Positions 16,111 to 26,857 of a stretch of DNA of 64,000 nt are shown piece by piece. Origin of the DNA: Lysinibacillus irui. Its GTDB lineage: Bacteria; Bacillota; Bacilli; Bacillales_A; Planococcaceae. The notes beneath the pieces are model-generated. The model made no database searches and had not been told where the DNA came from. It worked only from the letters and a program-made list of their open reading frames with translations. A program made the translations under genes and the position numbers. The stretch spans positions 923,501-987,500 of the forward strand of contig NZ_CP113527.1 in NCBI RefSeq assembly GCF_028877475.1, written 5' to 3'. Position 1 is the stretch's first letter; each line of letters begins with the position of its first letter.

Positions 16111-18518
16111 GTATTTTAATCGCGGAGGTCATTGTAGATGTCTCTACCTATCATGTAGACCGTCCATTTGATTATCAAGTACCTCCAGAATGGGAAAGTG
16201 TCATTGAATTAGGATGCCGTGTTAAAGTGCCATTTGGTCCAAGGAATGTATTAGGATTTATCGTAGGTTTGAAACATGAAACCGATGTTCCATTGAATAA
16301 ATTAAAGGGAATCACTCAAATTTTAGATATGGAGCCAGCGCTGACAGAAGAAATGCTTCAAATGGCGAAGTGGTTAAAAAATAACACCATTTGTTATGAA
16401 ATTGATGCATTACAAGTGATGTTACCATCTGCACTGCGAGCTAAATATGAAAAAATAATTAAGTTACAAAAAAATCAAACTTTGCCAGAAGAAGTGCAGC
16501 CTATATTCGGTAAGCGCCAACAAGTTAATTTTAAAGAATTTGAGCGAGAAGGTTTACTTCCTCTATTGAAGCAACTGGTTGCAGAGAACATTGTTACAAT
16601 CGAAAATGTTGTGAAGCAACAGGGGAATGTGAAAGAGATACGTATGGTTCAAATTACAGCAGACCAACAACTTGTTGAACGTGCTTTGGGACAATCCTCT
16701 AGAGCAGTTAAACAACGGTTATTACTGCAATGGATGTGTCAACACCTAGGCGAAATATTGTCGCCCCAGCAGATTTGTGACGAAGCAGGGGTTTCTTTAT
16801 CAGTATTAGAGGCAGTAATTGATAAAGGAGCTGCTCAATTTATTCAAGAGGAAGTATTTCGTGATCCATTTACGAAAGAAGTTTCACGTACTCAAGCCTT
16901 ACAATTAACAGATGAGCAGCAGGTTGCTCTACAAGCTATTAATACAGCTATGGAGCAGCAAACAGCTGAAACATTTTTATTACATGGTATAACAGGGAGC
17001 GGCAAAACAGAGGTTTATTTACAGGCTATACAGAAGGTATTAAATGATGGAAAAGAAGCTATTATGCTTGTACCTGAAATTTCTTTAACTCCACAAATGA
17101 CTGAACGATTCCGTAGTCGCTTTGGTGAGATGGTTGCTGTTATGCATAGTGGGTTATCTGTTGGTGAGAAGTATGATGAATGGCGTAAAATTCAACAAGG
17201 CAAAGTGAAAGTTGTGGTTGGTGCTCGTTCAGCTATTTTTGCACCCTTTACCAATATAGGTCTTATTATTTTGGATGAGGAACATGAATCAACTTATAAG
17301 CAAGAAGATTCGCCTCGTTATCATGCAAGAGATGTAGCCATCTGGCGAAGCGAATTTTATAAATGTCCTATTATTTTAGGTAGTGCGACACCAGCGTTAG
17401 AGTCATTCGCCAGAGCTAAAAAGGGTGTTTATACGCTGCTTTCATTAAAACAACGAGCCTTACATCAAGCCCTGCCCACTGTTTATATTGCAGATATGCG
17501 TGAAGAGCTTCGACAAGGGAATCGTTCTATGTTTTCACAATCACTTATTGAAGCAATCCGCGTAAGACTTGAGAAAAAAGAGCAGATGGTGCTCTTTTTA
17601 AATCGTCGTGGCTATTCGTCATTTGTACTTTGTCGGGATTGTGGCACGGTTGTACAATGTCCAAATTGCGATATCTCTTTAACCTATCATCGGACAACTG
17701 AAAAATTAAAATGTCATTATTGTGGTTATGAGGAGCATGTTCCTCAAATATGTCCGCAATGTCAAAGTGATCATATTCGTTATTTTGGTACAGGTACACA
17801 AAAAGTAGAGGAAGAAATTTATAAGTTGTTCCCTGAAGCAAGAGTATTACGAATGGATGTTGATACAACAAAGCATAAAGGGGCACATGAAGAAATATTG
17901 GAGACATTTGGAGCAGGACAAGCAGATATTTTATTAGGTACTCAAATGATTGCAAAGGGCTTGGACTTTCCGAATATTACACTAGTAGGTGTACTTAGTG
18001 CCGATACATCTCTACATTTACCTGATTACCGGGCAGCAGAACGCACATTTCAGCTACTAACACAGGTAAGCGGTAGGGCTGGACGACATGATAAGCCAGG
18101 GGAGGTTATTATTCAGACGTATACACCTGAGCATTATGCCATTGAATTAGCTAAAACGCAGGATTATGAACCTTTTTATGAACGGGAGATGTTTTTAAGA
18201 AGACGTTCAAGCTATCCACCCTATTATTTTGTAGCTCTTATACAATTATCTCATGAAGATGTCATGATGGCCGCCGAATATGCAGGCCGAGTGGCAGATT
18301 GGCTACGTGAAAATTTATCGAATCAAGTAGCAATTATTGGACCAACAACGGCGAGTATTGCTCGCCTCCAAAATAGATATCGTTATCAATGTTTGATAAA
18401 ATATAAAATTGAACCAAATCTAATTCCAGTGTTACAGCGCCTGCTTGCCATGTATCGAGCAGAATGGATTAAACAGGGAATATTAATGACGGTAGATTTA
18501 GATCCGTCTACTATATAG
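16107..18518 (+). CDS. priA: Primosomal replication restart helicase PriA
   Basis: An 803-residue superfamily 2 helicase that reloads the replisome at stalled forks. A 3'-OH DNA-binding domain lies at the N-terminus. Walker A is 'HGITGSGKTEVYLQAI', the DEAH-type box is 'LDEEHESTYKQ', and eight zinc-binding cysteines lie in the insertion 'CRDCGTVVQCPNCD', 'CHYCGYEEHVPQICPQC'. Motif VI-like 'QVSGRAGRHDKPGEVI' follows. I chose ATG 16107, preceded by AAAGGACGAGG, over the TTG at 16077. Its ATGA start overlaps the previous stop by 4 bases. Length fits B. subtilis PriA. Confidence 0.96.
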   Translation: MSILIAEVIVDVSTYHVDRPFDYQVPPEWESVIELGCRVKVPFGPRNVLGFIVGLKHETDVPLNKLKGITQILDMEPALTEEMLQMAKWLKNNTICYEIDALQVMLPSALRAKYEKIIKLQKNQTLPEEVQPIFGKRQQVNFKEFEREGLLPLLKQLVAENIVTIENVVKQQGNVKEIRMVQITADQQLVERALGQSSRAVKQRLLLQWMCQHLGEILSPQQICDEAGVSLSVLEAVIDKGAAQFIQEEVFRDPFTKEVSRTQALQLTDEQQVALQAINTAMEQQTAETFLLHGITGSGKTEVYLQAIQKVLNDGKEAIMLVPEISLTPQMTERFRSRFGEMVAVMHSGLSVGEKYDEWRKIQQGKVKVVVGARSAIFAPFTNIGLIILDEEHESTYKQEDSPRYHARDVAIWRSEFYKCPIILGSATPALESFARAKKGVYTLLSLKQRALHQALPTVYIADMREELRQGNRSMFSQSLIEAIRVRLEKKEQMVLFLNRRGYSSFVLCRDCGTVVQCPNCDISLTYHRTTEKLKCHYCGYEEHVPQICPQCQSDHIRYFGTGTQKVEEEIYKLFPEARVLRMDVDTTKHKGAHEEILETFGAGQADILLGTQMIAKGLDFPNITLVGVLSADTSLHLPDYRAAERTFQLLTQVSGRAGRHDKPGEVIIQTYTPEHYAIELAKTQDYEPFYEREMFLRRRSSYPPYYFVALIQLSHEDVMMAAEYAGRVADWLRENLSNQVAIIGPTTASIARLQNRYRYQCLIKYKIEPNLIPVLQRLLAMYRAEWIKQGILMTVDLDPSTI

Positions 18519-18540
18519 TGAAAACAGCGGCAATATCCGT

Positions 18541-18573
18541 TTACAAAAAATACCTTTCAAGGTTTTTGTAAAG
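18541..18573 (+). other. Hairpin between priA and def
   Basis: TTTACAAAA (18541-18549) pairs with TTTTGTAAA (18565-18573), with an inner ACCTT/AAGGT stem. It has no following T-run, so it is more like an mRNA-stabilising or processing element than a terminator. Def begins 32 bases later. Confidence 0.5.
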
Positions 18574-18605
18574 GAAGGCTTTAAAGCAGAAATGAGGAAA
18601 TAAAG

Positions 18606-19100
18606 ATGGCTATTAAAAAAGTAATTGAAAACCCAGCAAAAGTACTATCAACACCATGTGCTGAAGTGACAGAAATTAATGATGAAATTATTACATTACT
18701 GGATGATTTATATGACACAATGGTGGAATATGATGGTGTAGGTATCGCAGCACCACAAATAAATGTTGGCTTGCGAGTTGCCATTGTGGAGCTAGGTGAG
18801 GAACGTGATATTTTAGAAATGATTAATCCAACTGTCATTGAAACAGATGGAGCAGAAGTAGATATCGAAGGTTGTTTGAGTTTTCCGGGATTATATGGTG
18901 AGGTTGAACGACCTACTTATGTAAAAATTGAAGCATGTGACCGTGAAGGGCGTGTTTATGAATTAGAGGCGGGAGACTTTGATGCCCGCGCGATCTTACA
19001 TGAAATCGATCATTTAGACGGGGTACTTTTCGATTCAAAAATTAAACGTATTGTAACAGCAGAAGAACTTGAAGAAATGTACGCAGAAGAGGAGGAATAA
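18606..19100 (+). CDS. def: Peptide deformylase
   Basis: A 164-residue metallo-enzyme that removes the formyl group from nascent N-terminal methionine. All three motifs are present: 'GVGIAAPQ' (44-51), 'EGCLSFP' with Cys90, and 'HEIDHLDG' with His132, Glu133 and His136, which together bind the metal and catalyse. This is the type 1 (DefA) form. GAGGAAA precedes the ATG. It lies one base before fmt, the enzyme that adds the formyl group, so the pair forms the initiation-formylation module. Confidence 0.97.
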   Translation: MAIKKVIENPAKVLSTPCAEVTEINDEIITLLDDLYDTMVEYDGVGIAAPQINVGLRVAIVELGEERDILEMINPTVIETDGAEVDIEGCLSFPGLYGEVERPTYVKIEACDREGRVYELEAGDFDARAILHEIDHLDGVLFDSKIKRIVTAEELEEMYAEEEE

Positions 19101-19101
19101 A

Positions 19102-20043
19102 ATGACGTCTATTATTTTTATGGGGACACCTGACTTCTCTGCGCCTATTTTGCGTATGCTACATGATGAAGGGTACGATATTAAAGCAGTTGTGACACAA
19201 CCAGATCGTCCAGTTGGACGTAAGCGTATATTAACACCACCACCTGTGAAAGCTGCAGCTTTGGAGCTTGGCTTACCAGTTATTCAACCAGAAAAATTAC
19301 GCGGCTCTGAGGAGTTACAGCAAATTCTTGCCTTACAGCCTGATTTAGTCATAACAGCAGCATTTGGACAAATACTACCAAAGGAATTATTAGATGCTCC
19401 AGCTCTTGGCTGTATTAATGTCCATGCTTCTCTACTACCAAAGTATCGTGGAGGTGCTCCTATTCACCAAGCCATTATAGATGGTGAAAAGGAGACAGGA
19501 GTCACAATCATGTATATGGCAGAAAAACTGGATGCTGGAGATATTATTTCCCAAAAAGCTATTCCGATTGAAGAAGATGATCATACCGGTAGACTTTTTG
19601 AAAAGTTAAGTATGGTTGGCCGTGAATTATTAAAGGATACACTTCCTTCTATTATTAATGGTACAAATAGTCGTACAGTTCAGGATGAAGCACAGGTTAC
19701 TTTTGCAAGCAATATTTCCAGAGAGCAGGAGCGCATTGATTGGACAAAGGATGCTGCTACTTTATACAATCAAGTACGTGGTCTTCATCCATGGCCAGTA
19801 GCGTATACAACTTTTGAGGATGGTAACTTTAAAATTTGGTGGGCGACTATTGGTAATAGTAAGCATGAGGTGAACCCAGGTTCGGTAGTTGCGATTGCAA
19901 AAGATCATTTTGAAGTTGCAGCTGGCAATGGAACAACGTTAGCCTTATATGATATCCAACCTGCTGGTAAAAAGCGCATGACGGCAGAGGAATATTTACG
20001 TGGCACAGGTTCTAAATTACAGATTGGGGACCAATTTAAATGA
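19102..20043 (+). CDS. fmt: Methionyl-tRNA formyltransferase
   Basis: A 313-residue enzyme that formylates initiator Met-tRNA using 10-formyl-THF. The N-terminal domain begins '[14 protein letters not shown]' and has the catalytic/folate motif '[20 protein letters not shown]' with the essential Asn-His-Asp set. The C-terminal tRNA-binding OB-like domain includes '[11 protein letters not shown]'. I chose ATG 19102, which has GAGGAGG 7 bases upstream inside the end of def; an upstream in-frame start at 19069 would overlap def without such a site. Its stop overlaps rsmB by 4 bases. Confidence 0.96.
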   Translation: MTSIIFMGTPDFSAPILRMLHDEGYDIKAVVTQPDRPVGRKRILTPPPVKAAALELGLPVIQPEKLRGSEELQQILALQPDLVITAAFGQILPKELLDAPALGCINVHASLLPKYRGGAPIHQAIIDGEKETGVTIMYMAEKLDAGDIISQKAIPIEEDDHTGRLFEKLSMVGRELLKDTLPSIINGTNSRTVQDEAQVTFASNISREQERIDWTKDAATLYNQVRGLHPWPVAYTTFEDGNFKIWWATIGNSKHEVNPGSVVAIAKDHFEVAAGNGTTLALYDIQPAGKKRMTAEEYLRGTGSKLQIGDQFK

Positions 20044-21401
20044 GTAAAAAAAGTGTAGTTATTTGGGATGGAAATGTGCGAGATGCTGCATTATCTATTC
20101 TGTTAGCAGTTGATAAAAATCAAGCCTATAGCAATTTATTGCTAAATGAAACCATTAAAAGACATAAAATAGAAGCAAAAGATCGCGCATTATTAACTGA
20201 AATTACGTATGGAACATTACAGCATAAAATGACGCTCGATTTTTATTTAGAGCCTTTTATTCGCGGTTCAGTCGATCATTGGGTTCGTTGGTTATTAAGA
20301 ATATCCTTATATCAAATTCATTATTTAACGCGCATACCACCGCATGCCGCTGTAAACGAGGCAGTAGAAATTGCCAAGCGTCGAGGACATCGTGGAATTG
20401 CTTCGATGGTCAATGGTATTTTAAGATCAATATTACGAAGTGGTGTTCCTTCTACAGATAGTATTGAGGATCCGATCGAGCGTCTTGCTATTGAAACTAG
20501 TCATCCAGAATGGTTAGTGCAACGATTTGTAGCAAACTACGGTCTAGAAGTAGCAACAGCCATGTTACAGGAAAATAATGTTCCACCTGTGCAAACAGTG
20601 CGTGTAAATACTACAAAAGCATCAGTTGAACAAGCTATTGAGGAACTAGAGAATGAAGGATTAACAGCACAGCAAAGTGATATAATGCCTGAATGTTTAC
20701 ATGTAACCAATGGACAACCAGCACGCACAAAAGCATTCAAAGAAGGTCTTATTACTATACAGGATGAAAGTTCAATGATCCCTGCTAAAGTGTTAAATCC
20801 ATCTCCAGGTATGCGTGTCTTGGATATGTGTGCAGCTCCGGGTGGAAAGACAACACATTTAGCTGAAATAATGAACAATGAAGGCTCCATTTTAGCAACA
20901 GATCTTCATCCACATAAATTAGATTTAATTGACCATAATACAGAACGTCTTGGGCTGGATATTGTAGAAACAGCTCCAATAGATGGACGTAAAGCATCAG
21001 AATTTTTACAAGCAGCGTCTTTTGATGCCATTTTAGTTGATGCACCGTGTAGCGGACTAGGAGTTATGCGACGTAAGCCAGATATTAAATATACAAAACG
21101 AGAAGAAGATTTAGAAAATCTTCAAAAGATCCAATTGGCCTTACTTGATGCAGCAACAAAAGTATTGAAAATAGATGGGAAGCTTGTGTACAGTACTTGT
21201 ACAGTAGATACTCAAGAAAATGAAGGCACAGTTAAAGCCTTTTTAACAGCACATCCAGAAATGGAAGCTATACAACTAGAATCTTTACCAACAAAATTAG
21301 CGGAAAAGCAAGCTAATGGCATGCTTCAAGTCTTTCCACAAGACTTTGGTAGTGACGGTTTCTTCGTTGCTGCCTTTCGTAAAAAAGGAGAATCCAACTA
21401 A
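20040..21401 (+). CDS. rsmB: 16S rRNA (cytosine-967-C5)-methyltransferase RsmB
   Basis: A 453-residue protein with an N-terminal NusB-like RNA-binding domain (about 1-150) and a C-terminal Rossmann methyltransferase domain. The SAM motif '[15 protein letters not shown]', the '[18 protein letters not shown]' motif and the catalytic-cysteine motif '[12 protein letters not shown]' are clear. It methylates C967 of 16S rRNA. Its ATG overlaps the fmt stop (ATGA), and its last base overlaps the rlmN start, so translation is probably coupled along def-fmt-rsmB-rlmN. Confidence 0.96.
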   Translation: MSKKSVVIWDGNVRDAALSILLAVDKNQAYSNLLLNETIKRHKIEAKDRALLTEITYGTLQHKMTLDFYLEPFIRGSVDHWVRWLLRISLYQIHYLTRIPPHAAVNEAVEIAKRRGHRGIASMVNGILRSILRSGVPSTDSIEDPIERLAIETSHPEWLVQRFVANYGLEVATAMLQENNVPPVQTVRVNTTKASVEQAIEELENEGLTAQQSDIMPECLHVTNGQPARTKAFKEGLITIQDESSMIPAKVLNPSPGMRVLDMCAAPGGKTTHLAEIMNNEGSILATDLHPHKLDLIDHNTERLGLDIVETAPIDGRKASEFLQAASFDAILVDAPCSGLGVMRRKPDIKYTKREEDLENLQKIQLALLDAATKVLKIDGKLVYSTCTVDTQENEGTVKAFLTAHPEMEAIQLESLPTKLAEKQANGMLQVFPQDFGSDGFFVAAFRKKGESN

Positions 21402-22543
21402 TGGTGGATCAAGAAAAATTTAATGAACGTATTAACGATTTAGTTGATGAAGCGGAAGACAAGCCCGTACGTCGAGTGAAAAAGGAAAAACCAAATTTAA
21501 AAGAGTCTATTTACTCTTTACAGCCACACCAGTTAGAAGAGTGGTTAAAGGAAAATGGCGAAAAGCCTTTCCGTGCTGCTCAAATTTTTGACTGGCTATA
21601 TAATAAACGAGTGAAAACTTTTGAAGAGATGTCTAATCTTTCAAAGGGATTGCGTGAAAAGTTAACTGCCAATTTTGCTTTATCCACATTATCAACCATT
21701 ATTAAGCAAGAGTCTAAAGATGGTACAATTAAATTTTTATTTCAATTGCAGGATGGCTATTCAATAGAAACGGTGTTAATGCGCCATGATTATGGAAACT
21801 CTGTTTGTGTAACAACACAGGTGGGTTGTCGAATTGGCTGTACGTTTTGTGCTTCTACTTTAGGCGGCTTGAAGCGCCATTTATTAGCAGGGGAAATCGT
21901 GGAGCAAGTTGTCAAAGTCCAGCAGACTTTAGACGAAGTAGGTGAGCGAGTATCACACATTGTTATTATGGGTATCGGCGAACCTTTCGATAACTATGAT
22001 GCAATGATGAACTTCTTAAAAGTAATTAACCATGAAAAAGGATTAAATATTGGCGCACGTCATATAACCGTTTCAACTTCAGGTATAGTTCCTAAAATTT
22101 ATCAATTTGCGGATGAACAATTACAAATTAATTTTGCCGTATCTCTACACGCACCAAACCAAGAAGCACGTCAAAAGTTAATGCCTATTGCACGTGCATA
22201 TAAATTAGATGAATTAATGGAAGCAGTTCGTTATTATACTAAAAAAACAGGTCGACGTGTGAGCTTTGAATACGGATTGATGTCTGGTGAAAATGATTCA
22301 GTAGAAATTGCAGAAGAGTTATCTGCATTAATTAAAGGAATTAAATGTCACGTTAACTTAATTCCTGTTAACTACGTGCCAGAACGTGATTATGTACGTA
22401 CGTCTCGTAGTCAAATTTTTGCTTTTGAAAAAACTTTAAAGAAAAATGGTATTAACGTAACAATCCGCCGAGAGCAAGGTTCAGATATAGCAGCTGCGTG
22501 TGGGCAATTACGTGCACAAGAGAGATCTGAAGAAACGAGGTGA
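21401..22543 (+). CDS. rlmN: 23S rRNA (adenine-2503-C2)-methyltransferase RlmN
   Basis: A 380-residue radical SAM enzyme that methylates A2503 of 23S rRNA and A37 of some tRNAs. The cluster motif is '[10 protein letters not shown]' (CxxxCxxC). The C-terminal cysteine of the double-methyl-transfer mechanism is in 'AAACGQLRA'. An N-terminal segment of about 20 charged residues ('[17 protein letters not shown]') makes it slightly longer than B. subtilis YloN. The ATG shares a base with the rsmB stop. Confidence 0.95.
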   Translation: MVDQEKFNERINDLVDEAEDKPVRRVKKEKPNLKESIYSLQPHQLEEWLKENGEKPFRAAQIFDWLYNKRVKTFEEMSNLSKGLREKLTANFALSTLSTIIKQESKDGTIKFLFQLQDGYSIETVLMRHDYGNSVCVTTQVGCRIGCTFCASTLGGLKRHLLAGEIVEQVVKVQQTLDEVGERVSHIVIMGIGEPFDNYDAMMNFLKVINHEKGLNIGARHITVSTSGIVPKIYQFADEQLQINFAVSLHAPNQEARQKLMPIARAYKLDELMEAVRYYTKKTGRRVSFEYGLMSGENDSVEIAEELSALIKGIKCHVNLIPVNYVPERDYVRTSRSQIFAFEKTLKKNGINVTIRREQGSDIAAACGQLRAQERSEETR

Positions 22544-22546
22544 CCA

Positions 22547-23299
22547 GTGTTGGAATACACAGTCGAAAGTGATATTGGTTTAAAACGATCAATTAATGAA
22601 GACCGTGCTGCATTCTTTAAACGTCCTGACGGGCTTGCATTAGCACTTGTAGCGGACGGCATGGGTGGTCATAATGCTGGTGATGTGGCAAGTGATATGG
22701 CAATTAAACAGATGGAATCCTTTTTTTTACAGGCAGACGCGCATCATTTTGTATCAACAACATCAAAAAAAGAATGGTTATTACAAACAGTTAAGCAAAT
22801 AAATAAAACAATATATGACTATTCTTTATCACATGAAGACTGTAAAGGAATGGGCACGACGTTTATTGCGGTGTTAATAGAAGAGCATCATTGCTTCATT
22901 GCACATGTTGGAGATAGTCGTGTGTATTATTTCTTTGAAGATGGTGCACAACAAATAACAAGAGATCATTCATATGTAAATGTACTGGTTGAAAATGGCG
23001 AAATAAGTGAAGAAGAGGCTTTGACACATCCGAAGAAAAATTTCATTTTAAAGGCTGTTGGAACAGAAGAAACAATAGAACCAGACTTTTATGAAGTTGA
23101 TTTAGCATCAGAATCGTATTTACTCATTTGTTCAGATGGATTAAGTAATAAACTTACTGTATATGAAATGGCATCTATTATTACGTATCCAGATTCCATT
23201 GGGGAGAAAGGGCGTAAGCTTGTAGAATTAGCAAATGCCAGCGGGGGAGAAGATAATATCTCCCTCGTGCTACTAACAAAAAAGGATGAGGAGGTGTAA
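22547..23299 (+). CDS. prpC: PP2C-type Ser/Thr protein phosphatase PrpC (Stp)
   Basis: A 250-residue PPM-family phosphatase, partner of the kinase PrkC. Metal-binding motifs are 'RSINEDRAA', 'VADGMGGHNAGDVAS', 'HVGDSRVYYF', 'LLICSDGLSNKL' and 'GGEDNISLVLL', with the usual aspartates. The start is GTG 22547, preceded by GAGGTGA; TTG 22550 is the alternative. It begins 3 bases after rlmN and ends 2 bases before prkC. Known homologues act on PrkC and on proteins such as EF-G and RsgA. Confidence 0.95.
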   Translation: MLEYTVESDIGLKRSINEDRAAFFKRPDGLALALVADGMGGHNAGDVASDMAIKQMESFFLQADAHHFVSTTSKKEWLLQTVKQINKTIYDYSLSHEDCKGMGTTFIAVLIEEHHCFIAHVGDSRVYYFFEDGAQQITRDHSYVNVLVENGEISEEEALTHPKKNFILKAVGTEETIEPDFYEVDLASESYLLICSDGLSNKLTVYEMASIITYPDSIGEKGRKLVELANASGGEDNISLVLLTKKDEEV

Positions 23300-23301
23300 G
23301 A

Positions 23302-25290
23302 ATGCTTGTAGGTAAAAGAATTAGTGACCGTTATAAAATTTTAGAACTCATTGGCGGCGGTGGTATGTCGAATGTTTATTTAGCACATGACATGATATTA
23401 AACCGTGATGTAGCCATTAAAATATTACGTTACGATTTTTCCAATGAGGATGAATTACATCGACGTTTTCAACGTGAGGCACTGTCTGCTACAAGTCTTA
23501 CACATCCGAATATTGTTAATATTTATGATGTAGGTGATGATGGAGATCTACATTATATTGTGATGGAATATGTTCAAGGAAAAACGTTAAAGCAGTACAT
23601 ACAAGAATTTGCACCTATTTCACCTGCCAGAAGCGTGCACATTATGAAGCAATTAACATCTGCAATTGCCAATGCACATGAAAATCATATCATTCACCGT
23701 GATATTAAACCGCAAAATATTTTAATGGATGCAGAGGGCAATGTTAAAATAACTGATTTTGGTATCGCCATGACGTTAAGTGCTACATCGTTTACACAAA
23801 CAAATTCAGTGTTGGGTACGGTGCATTATTTATCACCAGAGCAAGCCCGTGGTGGTACGGCAACAAACAAATCCGACATTTATGCACTCGGTATTGTTTT
23901 ATATGAATTATTAACAGGTGAATTACCATTTTCTGGTGAATCAGCGGTTTCAATTGCACTCAAACATTTGCAGAAAGAAACGCCTTCTGTCCGTGCTTTC
24001 GATGCAACTATTCCACAAAGTTTGGAAAATGTGGTGCTTAAGGCTACTGCGAAAGAGGCTTCTCATCGTTATAATACAGTCGAAGAAATGTATGATGATT
24101 TGGAAACAGTATTATCACCAAATCGAATAAATGAGCCGAAATTTGTCGTGCCAGTTGATAATGATGTGACAAAAGCCATTCCAATTATTAAAGAGCAGGT
24201 TCTGAAAAAGGACGAAGATTTAACCAAAACAAGAGTTATTGAACCGATTGTGGAAGTTAAAGCTCCATCTCAACCAAAACCTAAAAAAAATAGTGAAAAA
24301 CCAACTCCAGTGAAGGCAAAAAAGAAAAATTGGCCAAAGTATATTGCTGGATTACTTTTAGTAGCTATTGTCATCTTCTTATTCTTTTTATTTGCAACAG
24401 ATGCATTTAGCCCGAAAAAAGTGGCAGTACCTGATGTAACAAATTTAACCGTAGAGGACGCTACAAAGAAATTAGAAGCTGAGGGATTTGTCGTTGGTGA
24501 TGAGCCTCAGGAGCGGAATCACGAGGAAATTGAAAAGGGTAAGGTTATCGAAACAGATCCAGCTAAAAATTCAATGCGAGCAAAAGGCTCAGAGATTGAC
24601 TTAATTGTTAGCTTAGGTGTAGAGATGACGACCGTTGATAATTATGTAGGACAAAATTATAGTCAAGTCGAAGCTTTAATAAAAGGAAAATATAAAGAGG
24701 TTATAAAAGAGGATGTTCCTTCTCGTGAACCTGAAGGCAGGATTATTGAGCAAAGTATTCCCGCGGATACAGAAGTGGTAGCAAAAGAGGAGACAATCAC
24801 GTTTAAAGTAAGCCAAGGTGTTAGGATGGTAAGGGTTGAAAACGTTGTAAATTATACGAAAGCTGATATGGATGATTATGTGAATAGAGTGGGTCTTAAC
24901 TGGCGTATATCTCGTGAAGAATATCATGAGTCGATCCCAGCTGGTAGTGTGATTTCACAATTAACAAATGCAGGTACTATGGTGGAGGAAGGTTCTGTTA
25001 TATCGGTTGTAATGAGTAAAGGTCCAGCTAAAAAGCCAGAGAAAACATTAATTATCCCTGTAAATATTGAGTATAAACCTACAGAAGAGGGAATAGAGCA
25101 AAAAATTCGTATTGAAATTCAGGATAAAAATCATACATTTTCAGAACCAGTTAAAGAATTTTCGATTGTAGAGGATACGACTTACAATATACAGCTTGTT
25201 ATTGAAGAGGGCAAAGATGCAAGTTATAGAATTATTCGTGACTCAGAAATAATTTTAGAAGACAAAGTTAATTATAAAGATGTCAATTAA
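23302..25290 (+). CDS. prkC: Membrane Ser/Thr kinase PrkC with PASTA repeats
   Basis: A 662-residue Hanks-type kinase. The cytoplasmic kinase domain (about 10-270) has the glycine loop 'IGGGGMSNV', Lys40, 'HRDIKPQN' and 'DFGIAM'. A charged juxtamembrane linker follows, then one membrane helix at about 351-370, then three extracellular PASTA domains (about 373-440, 441-507 and 508-575) and a C-terminal beta-rich domain. PASTA domains sense muropeptides or lipid II; B. subtilis PrkC triggers spore germination and regulates cell-wall metabolism. AGGAGGTG lies in the end of prpC. The next gene, rsgA, encodes a known substrate in B. subtilis. Confidence 0.96.
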   Translation: MLVGKRISDRYKILELIGGGGMSNVYLAHDMILNRDVAIKILRYDFSNEDELHRRFQREALSATSLTHPNIVNIYDVGDDGDLHYIVMEYVQGKTLKQYIQEFAPISPARSVHIMKQLTSAIANAHENHIIHRDIKPQNILMDAEGNVKITDFGIAMTLSATSFTQTNSVLGTVHYLSPEQARGGTATNKSDIYALGIVLYELLTGELPFSGESAVSIALKHLQKETPSVRAFDATIPQSLENVVLKATAKEASHRYNTVEEMYDDLETVLSPNRINEPKFVVPVDNDVTKAIPIIKEQVLKKDEDLTKTRVIEPIVEVKAPSQPKPKKNSEKPTPVKAKKKNWPKYIAGLLLVAIVIFLFFLFATDAFSPKKVAVPDVTNLTVEDATKKLEAEGFVVGDEPQERNHEEIEKGKVIETDPAKNSMRAKGSEIDLIVSLGVEMTTVDNYVGQNYSQVEALIKGKYKEVIKEDVPSREPEGRIIEQSIPADTEVVAKEETITFKVSQGVRMVRVENVVNYTKADMDDYVNRVGLNWRISREEYHESIPAGSVISQLTNAGTMVEEGSVISVVMSKGPAKKPEKTLIIPVNIEYKPTEEGIEQKIRIEIQDKNHTFSEPVKEFSIVEDTTYNIQLVIEEGKDASYRIIRDSEIILEDKVNYKDVN

Positions 25291-25301
25291 GGAGGAATTG
25301 G

Positions 25302-26186
25302 ATGGCGCAAGGCCAAATAAGAAAAGCATTAAGCGGTTATTACTATGTTTATGATGGTCAGCAACTTATACAATGTCGAGGGCGTGGGGTTTTTCGAAAT
25401 CGTGGAGAATCTCCGCTTGTCGGCGATATGGTAGAATATACAATGGAAACAGAAGGTTCGGATGGCACGATTCAAAAGATATTAGCGCGTCAAAATGAAT
25501 TGGTTCGTCCGCCAATTGCCAATATTGATCAAGGTATTTTAGTATTTTCCGTAAAAGAGCCAAATTTCAATACCATTTTACTAGATCGCTTTTTAGTGGT
25601 GTTAGAATCATTCCATGTACATCCTATTATTTGTTTAACAAAAATGGATTTACTAAATCCTGAAGAGCGTAAGGAATTACAGCAGTATATTGAAGATTAT
25701 CAAAGCATGGGCTATACGGTTTTACAAACTTATAAAGATGAAGAAGAGTTAATTGGACGTTTACAGCCTATTTTAAAGGGTAAAACGACTGTATTAGCAG
25801 GCCAATCTGGCGTTGGTAAATCAACATTGCTTAATACATTAATTCCTGATCTCAATTTAAAAACAGGCATAATCTCGCAAAGTTTAGGACGAGGAAAACA
25901 TACCACTCGTCATGTTGAGCTTATTGAGGTATGTGATGGTTTACTGGCAGATACTCCTGGATTTAGTTCTTTTGATTTTGATGAAATTGAAAAAGAAGAA
26001 CTAGGTGCATGTTTTCCGGAAATGGCTAAAATTGCGGATGATTGTAAATTCAGAGGTTGTTTACACTTGAAAGAGCCAAAATGTGCAGTAAAGGCAGCAG
26101 TAGAAGCAGGGGATATTCGTGACTACCGCTACAAGCATTACGAACAGTTTATGCAAGAAATTATCGACCGAAAGCCGAGGTATTAA
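25302..26186 (+). CDS. rsgA: Ribosome small-subunit assembly GTPase RsgA (CpgA)
   Basis: A 294-residue circularly permuted GTPase. An OB-fold (about 1-65) precedes the G domain in order G4 ('LTKMDLL'), G1 ('GQSGVGKSTLLN') and G3 ('DTPGF'). The C-terminal zinc-binding domain has 'CKFRGCLHLKEPKCAVKAAV' with the intervening His. It acts late in 30S maturation and was first described as CpgA in B. subtilis, where its loss affects cell shape. AAGGAGG precedes the ATG. It sits directly after prkC. Confidence 0.95.
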   Translation: MAQGQIRKALSGYYYVYDGQQLIQCRGRGVFRNRGESPLVGDMVEYTMETEGSDGTIQKILARQNELVRPPIANIDQGILVFSVKEPNFNTILLDRFLVVLESFHVHPIICLTKMDLLNPEERKELQQYIEDYQSMGYTVLQTYKDEEELIGRLQPILKGKTTVLAGQSGVGKSTLLNTLIPDLNLKTGIISQSLGRGKHTTRHVELIEVCDGLLADTPGFSSFDFDEIEKEELGACFPEMAKIADDCKFRGCLHLKEPKCAVKAAVEAGDIRDYRYKHYEQFMQEIIDRKPRY

Positions 26187-26188
26187 TC

Positions 26189-26857
26189 ATGATACAAATA
26201 GCACCATCAATTTTAGCAGCGAATTTTGCAAAATTAGGAGAAGAAGTGAAGGAAGTAGAGCAAGCGGGTGCAACACTCATTCATATTGACGTAATGGATG
26301 GTCACTTTGTGCCAAATATTTCATTTGGTTCTATCGTATTAGATGCAATCCGTCCTTTAACTGAACTACCTTTAGATGTGCATTTAATGATCGAAAATCC
26401 AGATCAATATATTGAACAGTTTGCTAAAGCTGGAGCAGACTATATTACAGTACATGTGGAGGCATGCCGTCATTTACATCGTACTATACAATTAATTCGT
26501 TCTTACGGCGTAAAGGCTGGTGTTGTATTAAATCCACATACACCAATAGAATCCATTCAACACATTTTGGAAGATATTGATATGGTATTATTGATGACTG
26601 TCAATCCAGGCTTTGGTGGACAAAAATTTATTCATTCTGTTGTGCCTAAAATTGAAGCATTATCGACAATGATTAAAGAGCGAGGTCTTGATATCGCCAT
26701 TGAAATTGATGGAGGTATTACTGCTGAAACGATTGTTCCATGTGCACAGGCTGGAGCGACTATTTTTGTGGCAGGATCAGCAATTTATAGTAAAGAAGAT
26801 CGAACAGCTGCACTTCAAGAGATTTTAGCGGCTGGTGAGGCTGCGATTAAAGGATGA
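26189..26857 (+). CDS. rpe: Ribulose-phosphate 3-epimerase
   Basis: A 222-residue TIM-barrel enzyme interconverting ribulose 5-phosphate and xylulose 5-phosphate in the pentose phosphate pathway. Signatures are 'IAPSILAANFAKLGEE', 'HIDVMDGHFVPNISFG' with metal ligands His and Asp, 'DVHLMIENP', 'VNPGFGGQKF' and 'EIDGGI'. It begins 2 bases after rsgA and overlaps thiN by 4 bases. Confidence 0.97.
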   Translation: MIQIAPSILAANFAKLGEEVKEVEQAGATLIHIDVMDGHFVPNISFGSIVLDAIRPLTELPLDVHLMIENPDQYIEQFAKAGADYITVHVEACRHLHRTIQLIRSYGVKAGVVLNPHTPIESIQHILEDIDMVLLMTVNPGFGGQKFIHSVVPKIEALSTMIKERGLDIAIEIDGGITAETIVPCAQAGATIFVAGSAIYSKEDRTAALQEILAAGEAAIKG